The position numbers were made by a program, and so were the translations under genes. Below the pieces are notes generated by a model. It was not told where the DNA came from, made no database searches, and saw only the letters and a program-made list of their open reading frames with translations. A stretch of DNA of 64,000 nt, taken from positions 31,334,276-31,398,275 of the forward strand of contig JAQNBH010000014.1 of NCBI GenBank assembly GCA_028752905.1. The letters are read 5' to 3'. How positions within the stretch are numbered: position 1 is the stretch's first letter; each line of letters starts with the position of its first letter. Source of the DNA: Cladorhizidae sp. MBARI D1340-BT2. Lineage: Eukaryota; Porifera; Demospongiae; Poecilosclerida; Cladorhizidae. Of the stretch, positions 25,205 through 38,379 are shown in pieces.

Positions 25205-25258
25205 TCATTTGTCCACTTGGAAATCCAGCTCACAGAAAAGACCACCTGCAAAGTCACA
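25205..25258 (-). pseudogene. Terminal-exon relic, beta type
   Basis: Minus-strand DFAGGLFCELDFQVDK then TGA, aligned to DFDGGIFNCRLDLEVDD-TGA of alpha with one codon missing. The Asp-to-Ala difference creates CTTTGCAG/GT, a good 3' splice site. Upstream the frame closes within 30 bases. Confidence 0.6.
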
Positions 25259-27303
25259 TGTGATTTTAAAGTTATTTTAAGGGACTACTTGCGGACATAC
25301 AAAATGTATATATTGTGCATACATGGCATACTCTGAAAGGTTGCAACAACAGAAGCCACAGAGACCATGAAAGATCAAGGAATAGTTTATTCAGACAGTT
25401 CTATCATGACATGCAGATTCTGATTAGGATTAAATTTAACCACCTAGATGAATGTAGTAAAGTTCACCAGTTATATTATTAGTCCTGGCTTTTCTCTGTG
25501 CTGAGAAATAGTCAGGTCAAATTCTGAATCAAATTTGGTTCTTGCATTCTCTGCCATCATGTGCATTGGGTGAGTACCAATTTGGCAAAAATAGAAATAT
25601 CATAAGAGTCAGACAAACTCTGTAATTAAATTTACAATGACTTTCACAATAATCAACTTGAATTTTTGCTCTTTGACTAGATGCTCTAGCCTTCATCTGG
25701 AATAGTGTAATTTCGTTATTCTTCATTGGGAGTCTGTAATTAATTTTCTTCATGCACTCTCTGCAATCATGAGGATTGGATCTGCATCATCCACTCGAGC
25801 ATTCAAGTGGAGATGCCATTTATAACTGCTCTAAAGCCAAGTTTGTTGCATTGAATCTTTTTCTGTCAAATATTGACTTGACTCAACATCGAACATATAT
25901 ATTTGATGGTCTGTCCTGAACATTTTCAACCCTATCATCAAGATGCTTAAAAGATATCGCCAAGACATTCAATGCAGACATAAGAAACCTGTTCAATGCA
26001 CTTAACACAATTAAGCATTAGTTATAAAAGAACACCCACAGACTGGATAGTTAGTATGAAATTTCGAATACTCTCTTCAGAATTTGATATACTCTTCTAA
26101 AGCATCTTATTATTTTTCTTCTCTAAACATCCTTCCTACCAAAACTAATGATAACTGTTCTGGCCTTAGTCATTTCATGTTTATATAGTCCTATCAGTAT
26201 CTGCATGTAGATAATACATGGCTATAAAAACATTTGCATAATGTGTACATTCTCAACGAATTCACCTACTAGACCACCACATGCCAAATAACATAATTCC
26301 AATTATCGACATTTACACCAGCCCCCTGCCATAACCACCCTACATGAATCCTGCATAAATTAAAGGCACGTTTTTGGTTGTGTGACCTTAGAGTCAGCCA
26401 AATATTTTCAAAAATGTTGACCACATGGAACCCCTTTCTGCATCCACTCATGCAGAAGTGCTGCAAATACAACAGTAGTAGGATACAGGCCCTACAAACT
26501 GATGAACAGTGGCAGCATAGGTAGCTTTTGGCTAGAATTTGATGGCAATGAATTTGCACTGGACTGGGATGCACTATTTCCACCAGAAATTATGCAACCA
26601 TACCAATATAGTACTTGCAGTAGATTATGTCTTGAAAAATATGCAGGATAACTTGATCCTGTTTGGGTGATCACAAATGGGCAAGGCAGAATGGAAGTCT
26701 CAATAAAAGCATCTAAAGAAAGACTTTTTATAAGTTTCTTGGGAATAAGGTTAAACTTGTGCCTGGTAGTAGCATATCCAGGAAGGTACAGACTTCAATA
26801 GTCAAGGCCGAGACTTTCTCATCACAAGAAGAGCTAGAGAACTTTCTTCAACACTAGAAGCAAAAGTGAGTGTACACTTTAATTGGAGTGCACCCAATGG
26901 TAGCTAAGGTGGGTGAATTGATAGGGAGCATTGCACTATGAACTTGGATAACCGTTAATGTTTTTGTGTTCAATGACCAAATTTTGTCAACAATATCTTG
27001 ACCAATGCCTGAGTGACATTAAACATGATGCAAGTGGTTTTAAAGCATAGATTCCAGAATAATATTCTGCAGAAGAAACGTCATTGCAGCTACTAGTGCC
27101 CCAAGCAGTAATATCTACTCCACTTAAAGACACCTTACGAGGTCATAACTTCTAATAGACAACACACTAGCTGCTTAGTCCCTCAATTAAAAACACAAAT
27201 AATAATCATCAAGATATTTATATTGGTCATCACATCTACTTCCAACATCTGTGCAAATAGTTTGATTTGTCGTATAATATGTATCATTTCTTTAAGGAAT
27301 CTT

Positions 27304-27347
27304 TCATGTGTCCACTTGGAGATCAAACTTACTACTGAAAGGACAAC
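27304..27347 (-). pseudogene. Terminal-exon relic, gamma type
   Basis: Minus-strand CPFSSKFDLQVDT then TGA; CTTTGCAG at the edge. Confidence 0.57.
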
Positions 27348-28498
27348 CTGCAAAGCCATATGATATAGTTCTAATTATTATAAGGGACTGTTTGCTATGC
27401 TATCACACGATTACACTTAATGCAATACCTATATATTATGCAGACATGGCATATGCTGAAAGGTTGAAACAACAGAAGTCATTGAGAGACCAGGAAAGAT
27501 TGAGGAAAAGTTTATTCCATCTCTTCTAGCAATAAAATATGACATGCAGATTCTGAGAGGATTAAACTGGAGCCACCAGAATCCTGTATAGTTCAGCAGT
27601 GTTATTGTTGGTCCTGGCTGGACTCTTTTCTGGGAAATTGTCCAGTCAAATTCTGTAATCAATTTAGTTCATTTTGTTTACCTATATATTAATCATTCCT
27701 GCATAATTATTGTGGTTAGGGGAAGTTGATACAATGGAAGCCACTGAGACACCAGGAAAACCTGAGGAATAGTCAATATAATATGACATGCAGGTTCTGA
27801 CAGCATTAAACTTAGAAGCCAGTAAAGAAGTCTCTTTGCTGAGAAATAGTCCCATCAAACTATTTTGTTCGTGCTTTATCTGCAGTCATGAGGATTGGGT
27901 GTGCAACTTCAACTTGATCATTCAAGATGAGGTTACATTTACAACCACTCTTTCTTCCATTGAATCTCCCTCTGTCAAATGACTTTAACCCAAATCTACT
28001 AAACATCAAATGTAAATAATCCCTAATCCATCCTGATCCTGAAGAAAGCAATTGAACATGCAAGTGAGCTCTTCATCCATCTCATCAAGCTGCCTCGGAG
28101 GTATCACCATGGTGTTCCATGTGGACAGAGTATAGCTACATATATGCTATAAACTTGCAGCAAGTCGAAAATGAGTTGTTTTTTTGGTTCCTTTTTATTA
28201 ATTTTTTTTTTACGGTGGGAGGGGAGGGGGGAGGCATTTTTGCTAAGATGTACTTTATTTGAGAAAACTAGTTGGCACTCCAAAGTTATTGGAACCGTGA
28301 AATGCATCAACTTCAGAACATGCACACCGGATTATCAGGCTCCTCCTCCTATCCTCCCCACCAATCTTGGCCGAAATGAAGAAGAGAGGGGGGAATAGGT
28401 GTCTCTGGAGCCTTTTGTACTTGGAATGTCCCTGCATAGAAATGCAGAAAGGAAGCTAAGATGCCGATACAAACAATTTGAAGGATGAAACTTTAGGG

Positions 28499-28764
28499 AT
28501 GAGTGAAGACAGCCGGAGGGTTGCAAAAAAATTCAACATCAGAGTCATTTTCAGATCCGGGAAAACTCTGAAGGAACAACTGACCAGAGTGAAGGATGAA
28601 TAATGCACTAATGTATTGTATGCCACTACACTTGCAGGATACCAACAGAAGACTGGAGACCAGAATGAAAGAACAACAAGATGCCTTTAAGAGTGTGCTA
28701 AAGAGAAATCTGCAATTACTGAATATGCATGGAACAGTGGACATTTTATTGTATCGGAGAATGT
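28499..28764 (+). mobile_element. GIY-YIG (Penelope-like) retroelement fragment, copy 4
   Basis: Same sequence and breaks as the copy at 21615. Confidence 0.58.
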
Positions 28765-30051
28765 TTTAGGAATATTAGGTACATATATAAAGTATTTCAC
28801 TTTTATTTTTATGTTTTAGTTAATATACAGTCATGTATTGTTATTTTAGTGATACTGTTATCTATTTTCGTGCAGTTACAAATGGTTTGCGTGCTAGACG
28901 CGTGTGCCTGTCGGTATATTTCAAGCTCATGCGATTAACATCTTATTATTCCTTATGATGCTAGAGCAAAACCTCGAGAGAGAAAATTTGATTATAGAGT
29001 TCATTGTAATTATGCTCCTCTTTGGGATATCACAAATGATGGAAGTTACACTCAATGTAAAGTTTTTATTGCTCCACGGCAGATTTAGTTGTTTCAACTT
29101 CTCCAAACCTATCGATATCTTCACTTCAGACAATTTTGATAAGTGGAACTTTACTTGCATCTAAGTGGCTTCAGTTTCATCTGATCAAATTCTGCATGTC
29201 GTAATACTATAAAATAGATTATTCCTCTGGGATTCCTCCAAATGCTTTTCCTGGCCAATGATTTTATGCTGGACTCAGAGATAGTGTTCACTCAAAAAAT
29301 AAGTCACTCAGTATCGCACTTGCAGTAGATCACATCTAAAAATGATATGCAAAGAAGAATTGTTTCTGTTTGAGTTGTCAACAGTGGCAAAGAGACATGC
29401 AATTCACAATTAGTGACTAATGAAACACTTTTATAAGACCATGCTTCTTTGGAAGAAGGAATGGCTTGTGCTTAGTATACCAGCATACCTAGCAAAAGAC
29501 ACACTGCTATATATAGTCAATGCTATCTTGGCTCATTCAGTGACAATTCTCCACCAAAATAAGGAAAGATACAAAGCATTATTTACCCCTGGAAGAACAA
29601 AATGTGACTGTAGAAAATTAAACTTCATTTAAAGTGGAATAAAATATTGAATAGGACTATACATATAAGCAGCACTGCACTATGCATCAGCTTGTCCAGG
29701 TTTTTGTCAGTTTGATAGTCAAATTTTGTTCTGAGTGTCTTGATTTCAATGCCTGGATAAAACTAACCAAATGTAAATATTACTAGTTTCAATTTTTGGG
29801 GGGAACATCAGATCTAACATTAGTGTATTGTAGTGGAAACTTCAGTCCAGCTACCAGTGCATCACAGAAAAATATCATCTCCTCTTCAAGACACTTTATA
29901 AGGGCATCAGATCGACAACACATGCCTGCTGTGCCCCTCAATATAATAGTGGTCAACAAGTTTCATTTTAATGTTAGTACATGTACACTATAACAATAAA
30001 TAATACAACATTAACACATATTATTCATATTTTATATATTTCTATTATCGT

Positions 30052-30802
30052 TCAATCATCCACTTCGAGATCAAGCCTACAATTGAAAATGCCACCATCA
30101 AAGTCATGTTCATTTTTTGTTATCTTGAGCTTGTCAATCTTATTGATCACATCAAAGTCTGCATTCCTTCCATGTACAAATGTGAATTTAAGCAAACATT
30201 CTCCATGATGACCCAGCAGAGTCAGCTTGAGACCAGGGCAGCCAATTACACCATCATCATTACCAAAGCCACTTTTGATACCCCTAGCCTGAAACAAAAT
30301 AAGATAATCAAAATTATTTTCAGAGAGTTTGGATTAATATGCAAGCTCAATATTGTGCTAACTATGCTGGGACAACTATAATTTCCATTTATGCCACACT
30401 GGCTGAAACTTAGAAATTATGTAGTTAAGTGAAGATTTACAGTATTTTATGCCAGATTCCTTTGAAAATGGCTATTGTGTGTTCTAATGCACCAGCCTGT
30501 CTACTACATCAGCCTATATCCAGTACCAAATTCGAAGTAGAAGTGCGTATAGTATAAATACACAATAGCTTTACCTCGATTGTATCGCTTGACTCCGGCT
30601 CAAGTTTTTTATCGTCTCCTATCCACTTGCCTTTTTCCAGGGGAAGGCATTGAACAAGGAAGGTGAGAACACTCTTGTTCTCCATTTTAATATGGACTTC
30701 TACAACAACAAAAAACAATAATAAACCAAACAAAAAAATTTTATTAAAATGTGCAAAAAAAATGTTCAGTAACCATCTATAGATCTTACCTGGAGCTGAC
30801 AT
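30052..30802 (-). CDS. Alpha gene, copy 4: 124-residue protein of unknown function
   Basis: Exon 1 30790-30802, exon 2 30575-30699, exon 3 30052-30288. The protein is identical to the copy at 23168. Intron 1 carries an A/T-run variant (read-through NKI instead of NKN) shared only with the copy at 46551, linking those two by descent. Minus-strand ATTAAA at 29967-29972. Confidence 0.74.
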
Positions 30803-30907
30803 ATTGAGGAAGAGTAATGTTGGTATTAGCCTTCTACTGTATATGAAGTTTGGAGTTCCACTGGTTTGTAGAGGAAATATGATGATAGATGAATAAAGAA
30901 AAGCTCT

Positions 30908-30917
30908 CTATTTATAG
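30908..30917 (-). promoter_or_regulatory. TATA box of alpha copy 4
   Basis: CTATAAATAG, minus strand, 106 bp before the ATG. Confidence 0.62.
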
Positions 30918-32088
30918 CGTGCTACCAAGGTGGTTTTAAAATTTGTTTCAAGGAGCTGATTGCTTTTGCACAGGTATATACACCATATGCAAATACTTAC
31001 TATAATTATGATATGTATGCAAGTGTATTCTGATAAATTAGGGGAATTTATAACAACTTAAACTGAAGCCACTGAGAAAGCAGGAAAAACATGATTGTAG
31101 TTCCTGAGGAATAACTTGTTGAAACACTCTACCAATGCAGTATGGCATGCAGATTCTAAGCTGAAGCCACCTATAGAGAAGGAAACAAAGTTTACAGAGA
31201 GGAACTTCTAACAAACTTCAATAAATGCTGAACAGCTATGATGTCTGCAAATCCAGGATACACCAACTGTAGTAATAATTAGACTCTACAAACTCAGGAA
31301 TTGTGGCAGCATTGATAGATAATGGCTTGAATTTGACAGCAGAGAATATCTGCTGGACTAAGAGATGTTGTTAACCCAGAAAATTAGAAGTTGAAGTAAT
31401 CGTACCAAATGTGACACTTGCAGTAGCTTATGCTTCAAAATTACAGGAACAATCTTGTATTTTGACGGGGAAGGTGGCATGGAAGTCTCAATTAAGGCAT
31501 CTAATGAAGGACATTATATAAGGCATAAGTGTTTCTTTGGAACAAGGTCAGACTTGGTGCCTGGTAGAAGCAAGAAATATACAGACTGCAATCAATGGAA
31601 GCAAGCACAGATTGGTCTTCACCGACAATTCTAGACACAAACAAGAAAAGCTAGAGTACTTTGTTCAACACTGGAAGAGGGAAAGGGAAGCATATCGCAT
31701 ACTACTCTTATATTGGAGTGAAGTCAATGGTTGCTAAATGTGGACTGGTAGATTAAGTTATAGGGAACATTGCACTGCTGATCAGGACTACCATTCTTCT
31801 TTCATATTTGGTGACCAAATTTTGTTCTCAGTCTCTTGATCAATGTCTGAGTGACATCATGATGTACGCATTGGTCTGATAGTTCCCAGAGTAATATTCT
31901 TCAGTAGAAACTTCCATGCAGCTATGCATAATGCAGAAATATCTTCCTCCACTTCAAGACACCCTATGAAGACATTATTTCTAAGGGACAACACATGCCT
32001 TCTCAGTCCCTCGTCTAATGATCAAGAACAGGTTATTTTTAATTTGATGCAGTCAGAAGATCTGATATTTGGAGGTAATCTCAATCTG

Positions 32089-32142
32089 TCATTTGTCCAC
32101 TTGGAAATCCAGCTCACAGAAAAGACCACCTGCAAAGTCACA
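32089..32142 (-). pseudogene. Terminal-exon relic, beta type
   Basis: Identical to the relic at 25205. Confidence 0.58.
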
Positions 32143-34187
32143 TGTGATTTTAAAGTTATTTTAAGGGACTACTTGCGGACATACAAAATGTATATATTGT
32201 GCATACATGGCATACTCTGAAAGGTTGCAACAACAGAAGCCACAGAGACCATGAAAGATCAAGGAATAGTTTATTCAGACAGTTCTATCATGACATGCAG
32301 ATTCTGATTAGGATTAAATTTAACCACCTAGATGAATGTAGTAAAGTTCACCAGTTATATTATTAGTCCTGGCTTTTCTCTGTGCTGAGAAATAGTCAGG
32401 TCAAATTCTGAATCAAATTTGGTTCTTGCATTCTCTGCCATCATGTGCATTGGGTGAGTACCAATTTGGCAAAAATAGAAATATCATAAGAGTCAGACAA
32501 ACTCTGTAATTAAATTTACAATGACTTTCACAATAATCAACTTGAATTTTTGCTCTTTGACTAGATGCTCTAGCCTTCATCTGGAATAGTGTAATTTCGT
32601 TATTCTTCATTGGGAGTCTGTAATTAATTTTCTTCATGCACTCTCTGCAATCATGAGGATTGGATCTGCATCATCCACTCGAGCATTCAAGTGGAGATGC
32701 CATTTATAACTGCTCTAAAGCCAAGTTTGTTGCATTGAATCTTTTTCTGTCAAATATTGACTTGACTCAACATCGAACATATATATTTGATGGTCTGTCC
32801 TGAACATTTTCAACCCTATCATCAAGATGCTTAAAAGATATCGCCAAGACATTCAATGCAGACATAAGAAACCTGTTCAATGCACTTAACACAATTAAGC
32901 ATTAGTTATAAAAGAACACCCACAGACTGGATAGTTAGTATGAAATTTCGAATACTCTCTTCAGAATTTGATATACTCTTCTAAAGCATCTTATTATTTT
33001 TCTTCTCTAAACATCCTTCCTACCAAAACTAATGATAACTGTTCTGGCCTTAGTCATTTCATGTTTATATAGTCCTATCAGTATCTGCATGTAGATAATA
33101 CATGGCTATAAAAACATTTGCATAATGTGTACATTCTCAACGAATTCACCTACTAGACCACCACATGCCAAATAACATAATTCCAATTATCGACATTTAC
33201 ACCAGCCCCCTGCCATAACCACCCTACATGAATCCTGCATAAATTAAAGGCACGTTTTTGGTTGTGTGACCTTAGAGTCAGCCAAATATTTTCAAAAATG
33301 TTGACCACATGGAACCCCTTTCTGCATCCACTCATGCAGAAGTGCTGCAAATACAACAGTAGTAGGATACAGGCCCTACAAACTGATGAACAGTGGCAGC
33401 ATAGGTAGCTTTTGGCTAGAATTTGATGGCAATGAATTTGCACTGGACTGGGATGCACTATTTCCACCAGAAATTATGCAACCATACCAATATAGTACTT
33501 GCAGTAGATTATGTCTTGAAAAATATGCAGGATAACTTGATCCTGTTTGGGTGATCACAAATGGGCAAGGCAGAATGGAAGTCTCAATAAAGGCATCTAA
33601 AGAAAGACTTTTTATAAGTTTCTTGGGAATAAGGTTAAACTTGTGCCTGGTAGTAGCATATCCAGGAAGGTACAGACTTCAATAGTCAAGGCCGAGACTT
33701 TCTCATCACAAGAAGAGCTAGAGAACTTTCTTCAACACTAGAAGCAAAAGTGAGTGTACACTTTAATTGGAGTGCACCCAATGGTAGCTAAGGTGGGTGA
33801 ATTGATAGGGAGCATTGCACTATGAACTTGGATAACCGTTAATGTTTTTGTGTTCAATGACCAAATTTTGTCAACAATATCTTGACCAATGCCTGAGTGA
33901 CATTAAACATGATGCAAGTGGTTTTAAAGCATAGATTCCAGAATAATATTCTGCAGAAGAAACGTCATTGCAGCTACTAGTGCCCCAAGCAGTAATATCT
34001 ACTCCACTTAAAGACACCTTACGAGGTCATAACTTCTAATAGACAACACACTAGCTGCTTAGTCCCTCAATTAAAAACACAAATAATAATCATCAAGATA
34101 TTTATATTGGTCATCACATCTACTTCCAACATCTGTGCAAATAGTTTGATTTGTCGTATAATATGCATCATTTATTTAAGAAATCTT

Positions 34188-34231
34188 TCATGTGTCCATT
34201 TGGAGATCAAACTTACTACTGAAAGGACAAC
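34188..34231 (-). pseudogene. Terminal-exon relic, gamma type
   Basis: Duplicate of the relic at 17688. Confidence 0.52.
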
Positions 34232-35643
34232 CTGCAAAGGCATATGATGTAGTTCTAATTAATATTGCCTATAACACAAGTACACTTATGCAATACCTAT
34301 ATGTTATGCATATGCTGAAAGGTTGAAACAACAGAAGTCATTGAGAGACCAGGAAAAATTGAGAAAATGTTTATTCCATCTCTTCTGGCAATAAAATATG
34401 ACATGCAGATTCTGAGAGGATTAAACTGGAGCCACCAGAATCCTGTATAGTTCAGCAGTGTTATTGTTGGCCTGGCTGGACTCTTTTCTGGGAAATTGTC
34501 CAGTCAAATTCTGTAATCAATTTAGTTCCATTTGTTTACCTATAATTATATTATGCATTCCTGCATATTGTGGTTAGGGGAAGCTGATACAATGGAAGCC
34601 ACTGAGACACCAGGAAAACTGTGGAATAGTTTATTCTATCAACATGCAAATTCTGACAGCATTAAACTGAAGTGAGGGTAAAAATGTCTCTTTGCTGAGA
34701 AATAGTCCCATCAAACTATTTTGTTCGTGCTTTATCTGCAGTCATGAGGATTGGGTGTGCATGACTGTTCTACTTCCACTTGATCATTCAAGATGTACAA
34801 CTACTTCAAAGACAACTTTGTTAAATTGAATCTATTTCTGTCAAATGACTTGACCTAACCTACTCAACATCAAACATAAATATCCCTAGTCCATCCTGAA
34901 GAAAGAAATTGAACATGCAGGTGAGCTATTCATCCCTCTCATCAAGCTGCCTCGGAGGTACCATCACATTCCATGTGCACATCAGACACACATCGAGTAA
35001 ACTTTACACACTTAAGCAATGCAAAACCAAAGCAATAACTAGAGAGATAAACTGCCAGACTTACAATGCTCTCTTCAGAAGTTAGCCTGCTCTTCTATAG
35101 AGACTTACTTCTCTGATTTTTATATCAGCTTTTTCTTTTCTAAACCTTCTTATGAGAAATGTTATGAATTATACTGGCTTAGCTTTATCATGTTCAACAC
35201 TGGAAGAAGAAAATGTGAGCATATCTAGACTACAATTAAAAGTCTATGATAGGTCGAGATATGGGGAATACTAATCAGGTGAATTTTGGGGGTTGATGAA
35301 CATCCTTTGTTCTTGTTTGTTGACCAATCTCTGAGTGACATTGAACATGATGTACACACTGGCCTGATTTTTGAAGCATAGATCTGAGAGTAATATTCTG
35401 CAGTACAAACTAAAGCACAGCTACTAGTGCCCCATGCAGTTCTTCTCCTCCACTTCGAGACATCATATGTGGATATTATTCCTAAGGGACAGCACATGCC
35501 CGTGCTCAGTTCCTCAACTAATGATCAAGAAATGTTATATTAATTTTGATAGCACAATTACTATTACAAATCTACTTACAACATCTATGCATAGTGAGTG
35601 ATTTATTCAGGAGACCATATATTTTGAAGATAATCTCAAATTG

Positions 35644-35684
35644 TCATCTGTCCACTTGGAAATCCAGCTCACAGAAAAGACCAC
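35644..35684 (-). pseudogene. Terminal-exon relic, delta type
   Basis: Duplicate of the relic at 19145. Confidence 0.55.
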
Positions 35685-36940
35685 CTGCAAAGTCACATGT
35701 GGTTTTAAAGTTATTCTAAGGGACTATTTGCGGACATACAAAATGTATATATTATGCATACATGGCATACTCTGAAAGGTTGCAACAACAGAAGCCACAG
35801 AATCCATGAGATTGAGGAATAGTTTATTCAAACAGTTTATCATGACATGCAGATTCTGATTAGGATTAAATTTAACCACCTAGTTGAATGTAAAGTTCAC
35901 CAGTTATATTATTAATCCTGGTTTTTCTCTGTGTGCTGAGAAATAGTCAGGTCAAATTCTGACTCAATTTTTGTTCTTGCATTCTCTGCCATCACGAGCA
36001 TTGAGTGAAAACTAATTTGGCTAAATAAAAATATCGTAACAGTCAGATCAAACTATGTAATTAAATTTACAATGACATTCACTATAATCAACTTTAATTT
36101 TTGCTCTTTCGATGTTTAGACTAGATGCCCAAGCCTTAAATGGCAATGAATTACCACTGGACTGGGAGACACTGTGTTCACCAGAAACTTTGCTACCATA
36201 CCTATATGGTACTTGCAGTAAATTAGGTCTTTAAAAATAGACAGGCCTGTTTGGGTGATCACAAATGGGCAAGGCAGCATTGAAGTCCAAACAAAGGCAT
36301 CTTAAGTCAGATATTCTATACGTTTCTTGGGAACAAGGTCAAACTTCTGCCTGGAAGTTGCATATCCAGGAAGATACAGACTCAAACAGCCAATGGAATC
36401 AAGACAGAGATTTTTTCTTGGGTGATAGTTGTCCACCATTACAAGAAGAACTAGAAAACTTTGTTCACTAGGAGAAGCAAAAGTCTAAACTTTAAATTGG
36501 AGTGCACCCAATGGTAACTTAGGTGGGTGAATTGCATTACTATAAGCCTGGATAACTGTTCATGATGACCAAATTTTGTTAACAATACCTTGACCAATGC
36601 CTGAGTGACATTAAACATGATGCAAGTATTTATTTTAGTTTTCAAGCATAGATACCAGAATAATGTCATGCAGTAGAAACTTCATTGCAGCTCCTAGTGC
36701 CCCATGTAGTAATATCTACTCCACTTCAAGACACCTTACGAGGGCATAAATTCTAAGAGATTACATGTTCCTGCTCAGTCCCTCAATTAAAAATACAAAT
36801 AATAATCTTCAAGAAATCGTTTTAATTTTTTCTAATATTTATCACAATTATGGTCATCACTAAATTACATACCTACTTCCAACATCTGTGCATAGAGTTT
36901 GATTTGTGATATAATATGTATCATTTCTTTAAGAAATATT

Positions 36941-36982
36941 TCATGTGTCTACTTGGAGCAAACTTGCAACTGAAAGGATAAC
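36941..36982 (-). pseudogene. Terminal-exon relic, epsilon type, frameshifted
   Basis: Duplicate of the relic at 20442, with the same 2-bp loss. Confidence 0.45.
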
Positions 36983-38113
36983 CTGCAAAGGGGCATGATG
37001 TAGTTTTAATTATTATAAAGAACTTCTTTCTATCACACAATTAGACTTAATGCAATACCTAGGTATATGTTATGAATACATGGTATATGCTGAAAGGTTA
37101 AGAAAGTCGACACAATAGAAGTTACTGAGACATCAGAAAAGATTGAAAATCAATCTCTTCTAGCAACATGCAGGTTCTTAGAAGATTAAACTGAGAATCC
37201 TGTATAGTTCAGCAGTGTTATTGTTGGTCCTGGCTGGACTCTTTTCGGGGAAATATTTATCTGGTCAAATTCTGTAATCAATTTAGTTCATTTTGTTTAA
37301 CTCTCTATAATGCAAACATGCATATTCTGTGTAGGGGGAGTTGATGCAATGGAAGCCACTGAGACACCAGGAAAACCTGAGGAATAGTCAATATAATATG
37401 ACATGCAAGTTCTGACAGCATTAAACTTAGAAGCCAGTAAAGAAGTCTCTTTGCTGAGAAATAGTCCCATCAAACTATTTTGTTCGTGCTTTATCTGCAG
37501 TCATGAGGATTGGGTGTGCAACTTCAACTTGATCATTCAAGATGAGGTTACATTTACAACCACTCTTTCTTCCATTGAATCTCCCTCTGTCAAATGACTT
37601 TAACCCAAATCTACTAAACATCAAATGTAAATAATCCCTAATCCATCCTGATCCTGAAGAAAGCAATTGAACATGCAAGTGAGCTCTTCATCCGTCTCAT
37701 CAAGCTGCCTCGGAGGTATCACCATGGTGTTCCATGTGGACAGAGTATAGCTACATATATGCTATAAACTTGCAGCAAGTCGAAAATGAGTTGTTTTTTT
37801 GGTTCCTTTTTATTAATTTTTTTTTTACGGTGGGAGGGGAGGGGGGAGGCATTTTTGCTAAGATGTACTTTATTTGAGAAAACTAGTTGGCACTCCAAAG
37901 TTATTGGAACCGTGAAATGCATCAACTTCAGAACATGCACACCGGATTATCAGGCTCCTCCTCCTATCCTCCCCACCAATCTTGGCCGAAATGAAGAAGA
38001 GAGGGGGGAATAGGTGTCTCTGGAGCCTTTTGTACTTGGAATGTCCCTGCATAGAAATGCAGAAAGGAAGCTAAGATGCCGATACAAACAATTTGGAGGA
38101 TGAAACTTTAGGG

Positions 38114-38379
38114 ATGAGTGAAGACAGCCGGAGGGTTGCAAAAAAATTCAACATCAGAGTCATTTTCAGATCCGGGAAAACTCTGAAGGAACAACTGACC
38201 AGAGTGAAGGATGAATAATGCACTAATGTATTGTATGCCACTACACTTGCAGGATACCAACAGAAGACTGGAGACCAGAATGAAAGAACAACAAGATGCC
38301 TTTAAGAGTGTGCTAAAGAGAAATCTGCAATTACTGAATATGCATGGAACAGTGGACATTTTATTGTATCGGAGAATGT
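38114..38379 (+). mobile_element. GIY-YIG (Penelope-like) retroelement fragment, copy 5
   Basis: Same sequence and breaks as the copy at 21615. Confidence 0.58.

Larger units (their letters stand above)
20848..27731. repeat. 6884-bp unit Q1 (alpha-beta-gamma)
   Basis: First of four near-identical units. Marker states: acatgcaagttc at about 20900, Asn codon in the intron-1 read-through (about 23853), P-type codon near 21590. A private base is aataaaagc near 26704. Holds one alpha gene, one GIY-YIG fragment and beta and gamma relics. Confidence 0.88.
17646..34145. repeat. 16.5-kb tandem duplication, left copy
   Basis: Repeats at 34146-50644 with an offset of 16500 bp, becoming 16499 after the 1-bp deletion near 34471. 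It contains P1 plus two alpha-beta-gamma units and therefore two alpha genes. Confidence 0.88.
27732..34145. repeat. 6884-type unit Q2 (alpha-beta-gamma, cut short by P2)
   Basis: Near-identical to Q1 at offset 6884. Marker states: acatgcaggttc, Ile codon in the intron-1 read-through, S-type codon near 28475. A private base is cttcatccatc at about 28077. It ends at the crossover with P2. Confidence 0.86.
34146..37346. repeat. Segment P2: gamma (part), delta, epsilon
   Basis: Second copy of 17646-20847. It holds relics at 34188, 35644 and 36941, and no intact gene. Confidence 0.8.

Noticed and set aside
25040..25336. Plus-strand open frame covering VHLEIQLTEKTTCK in beta modules
   Set aside because: It is the antisense of the terminal-exon relic; conservation follows from the minus-strand homology to alpha exon 3.
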